From contig NC_058510.1 in NCBI RefSeq assembly GCF_020382885.2, positions 1,598,001-1,662,000 on the forward strand: DNA of 64,000 bases, in the 5' to 3' direction. Shown here piece by piece: positions 61,557 to 64,000 of the stretch. Under the pieces are notes generated by a model. It was given only the letters and a program-made list of their open reading frames with translations, searched no databases and was not told where the DNA came from. Made by a program: the position numbers and the translations under genes. Source of the stretch: Scatophagus argus. Lineage: Eukaryota; Chordata; Actinopteri; Scatophagidae. How positions within the stretch are numbered: position 1 is the stretch's first letter; every line of letters starts with the position of its first letter.

Positions 61557-64000
61557 CAGACGACTTGGCCTAATTTTTGGGGAGCTCTCACATCTTCATA
61601 TACAATCAATGGGCCAAACTTAAACCAGGTTTAAGAATAAAGGTATAGAAATCTGGTCTTGTGAAGCCATCAGTAGTAAATAAGTCAAAGTCCATAGTAG
61701 GCTTAATCATAAGGACTTAGTCATAAGTCCTTGTAGGCTTAAGCACATATGTGACAAACTAACAACAGGAATAAGCAACAAGTATGTGTTTACTGTTTCA
61801 TTTTCATATTTAGCCCTGGCAGCCTGTGCGTTTCAGATGTATCTTAAATACTCTGTGGTTTCTTTGCAAACACAAAAGAGAGAAGAGCTATCTGACAGAC
61901 ACTTTGATTAAAGGAGGCTTTTTTCTTTCATCATACTGTATGGGGCAAATGTTATTGCCAATAATACAGAAATGTACTCTGGCTGTTAGGTAATAAAATC
62001 GACCTGATCTATCTCATATTGGATTCAGAAAAATCATCCTTTTTTCCCTCCCTCATCTCTTTCTCCCATCTCTCGCTGGCACTCAGATTGGCCCGCTGCA
62101 GAGCCTCATTTCAGATGAAATATTATCACTCTAATCTCTGTGGTGGATTTCTTTCTGTCGAGACTCAGTTCTTTCTGGCAGAGGTGGGACATAACCTCGC
62201 ATCCCACTGCCAGGTCTCTCTTCCAGCTGAAAGACAGCTGCTGCTGCTGCTGCTGGGAAAACCCCATGAGGAGAGAGTTCTTCTAAACACCCATTGTTTG
62301 CTGGGCACTAATCAGACCGTGAGTTCCAGTGGCTGGGTGCTGGGACTCGCTCCAGACTGGGTGGTGATGGTGGTGGATATCCAGCCCTCTGGCGCTCTCA
62401 GGCCTCGCTGGTGCTGCTGACGTTTGGCTGAGGCTTTGAGAAAAATATGGTTGTTAAGAGTGTGGGAAGGGTTTGAAGTTTCTGGGTGAGTTCTGTATTT
62501 TTGGTGTTTGTTATGGACTGTTTTTCACTCTGCCTCTGGGTTGGCAGCACCACACAAGTTACGCCTACCGCAAAACACAGCACCACACTGAAATGAGACG
62601 GGTCCTTTAAGGACAGTGGAGGACATTCGCCTCCTCTTGAGACGTCCCCCCCGCTCTTTTCTCCTCGCATTGCATTATCTTGTGACAGAGGCGTCCTCTC
62701 CCTGCTCTCTTCACGGTGATGGATGGTCCTCAGCGCTCCACAGTGGCCACAGTGATTGGCTCGTGCTGATAAAGCTCTAAATGGCTTCAGTAGGAATCTC
62801 ATCGGCCGACGGTCCCTCAGAGACCCAGCTACGCTGCGGCTTCCTCTACTGTCCCCAACTGCTGCTGAAATTGAAACTGAACCAGCCAGCTTTTCTCCTC
62901 GGGACTGACCTTTGACCCTTTCAAGTTCTGTCTGAAGAAAATTACAGCAGAAGCAAGAAAAAAAACAAACAAGAGGGCCGTTGAGGCCATCACGCCCGCA
63001 GTGAGAGTCCAGTCCAGATCCCACTGATGAAGTCGGTGAAGGTGGACACTTTGACTTAACATGAAGCTTATCACCTTTGTTTTCAACCATAACTCTTATG
63101 CAGCGACTGCTCAGCGTTTGATGCTGATTTAGTGGCAATTCTCTGCTGCCACATCCACTGGAGACGATGGGAAAAGAAATATGTTTGGTGGTCAGTAAGT
63201 TGGACGAGCTGCACGATAACGGCGATTACGGTTATTTGCGAGGCGAAGGCGAGGGGCTTTGTCACCTGTCGGGTCAGTAACAGCAGGTTTCACTAATACT
63301 GAAACCCTGAAAGCCACACAGCATCATTTGGGCTTTGTTGGACCGGAAAGTAATCCAATCCAAAACCCCGACACCCAGAGCGTTAGTCCCGAAAGCCTTT
63401 AAAGAGACGACGCCGGAGGAGCAGGATGTGCGGAGGTGGAATCTGCATCGGTGTGATTATTAATGATGACAGACTGATGACAGAGGACTGTAATCTTTCC
63501 CAACAGTAAAAGGCCACCAACACACAGCTCCAACTCAAGAGAGGCAGATTATCCTCAGTTACACAGCAGGCTTTTTTATCCAAGTCGTCTGCTGAGACGT
63601 GTCCCAACAGTCGTGACGGTTCTCATGAAAGGACATGTAGCTCTGCCAACTTCTGTGACAGCCAGGCAGAGCTTTGAGTGTTTTATTTCATCTTGTATTA
63701 TTATGTATCTAATCAGCTTTGAACAGAATAAAGTTTGTGCATTGAGGGCCACCGTAAAGCCATACTTAAGTTTTTCACTGGCAACCGTTTCTAATACCAT
63801 AGTTTTCAAAGGACATCACGAATATTGCAGTGACAAAGTGGTCACATCGGCGCCAGAAAACCAGGATCCTCGTTTGTGTCTCTGTCTGATGTGGATGCTA
63901 ACATGCTGTGCTAACATCAGCCAGTCAACCTGAAGAAGTCTGGCTAGTTTATGGGTACCGAGTCGTAACCAAAGGAGACTTTTTACATGACTGGGAAAAT

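Larger units (their letters stand above)
57721..64000. other. Gene-free end of the window
   Basis: Apart from the repeats and motifs listed separately, I recognise no exon. Two longer open frames, 62019-62420 (plus, 133 codons) and 62398-63138 (minus, 246 codons), show no family signature. A polypyrimidine-AG acceptor-like sequence on the minus strand at about 62937 could mark an exon of an unrecognised long-intron gene. Confidence 0.4.

Noticed and set aside
62829-63086. Frame with a transmembrane-like segment (GVMASTALLFVFFLASAVIFF)
   Set aside because: The hydrophobic run is encoded by a polypyrimidine stretch and overlaps a longer frame; there is no family match, so chance is more likely.

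Overview
This 64 kb window comes from a teleost fish genome, probably a percomorph. It has short GT-AG introns, many (CA)n/(TG)n tracts, several short repeats typical of bony fish, and six vertebrate genes whose exon chains I could join in phase from start codon to stop codon.

Layout. (1) 1-3060, minus: fbxo45, F-box/SPRY ubiquitin-ligase subunit, 3 coding exons. (2) 3720-9300, plus: fam168b (MANI), head-to-head with fbxo45, 5 coding exons and a long 3' UTR. (3) 9550-16300, plus: rbbp8 (CtIP), a DNA-end resection factor of 659 aa, shorter than the human protein. (4) 16370-20341, minus: tmem241, a Golgi nucleotide-sugar-transporter-like protein with 15 coding exons; it converges tail-to-tail on rbbp8 and is head-to-head with the next gene. 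(5) 21308-33110, plus: nsmaf (FAN), a GRAM-BEACH-WD40 protein with 31 coding exons. (6) 33166-39491 and 40785-49359, both minus: two tandem, complete paralogues of the cone cyclic-nucleotide-gated channel beta subunit cngb3 (copy A, 755 aa; copy B, 761 aa). (7) 49360-64000: about 14.6 kb with no gene I can support, holding simple repeats, a polypurine tract, a LINE-like fragment and a few CTCF-like motifs.

The most interesting part is the cngb3 pair. Copy B carries, between its S5 exon and its pore exon, an extra exon of exactly the same length (142 nt) and phase as the pore/S6 exon. It is fully open, has good splice sites, and is about 43% identical in protein to the normal pore exon. It reads MIAELPFP at the selectivity filter, where the normal copy B exon reads NIGGLNEP. 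Using both exons would break the frame, so it looks like a mutually exclusive alternative pore, with a glutamate where CNGA subunits carry their pore glutamate. The two copies also share a 282 bp block (two exons plus their intron) with one difference, which is the mark of recent gene conversion through the cyclic-nucleotide-binding domain. Copy A instead has an 11-bp minisatellite in the equivalent intron. Copy B also holds a 1,032 bp internally deleted hAT transposon with intact terminal repeats and target duplication.

The genes do not form one pathway. rbbp8, tmem241 and nsmaf/cngb3 lie on different human chromosomes (18q, 18q, 8q), fbxo45 on 3q and fam168b on 2q, so the window is a rearranged teleost neighbourhood. 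All identifications rest on reading translated exons against remembered family sequences; no database search was run.
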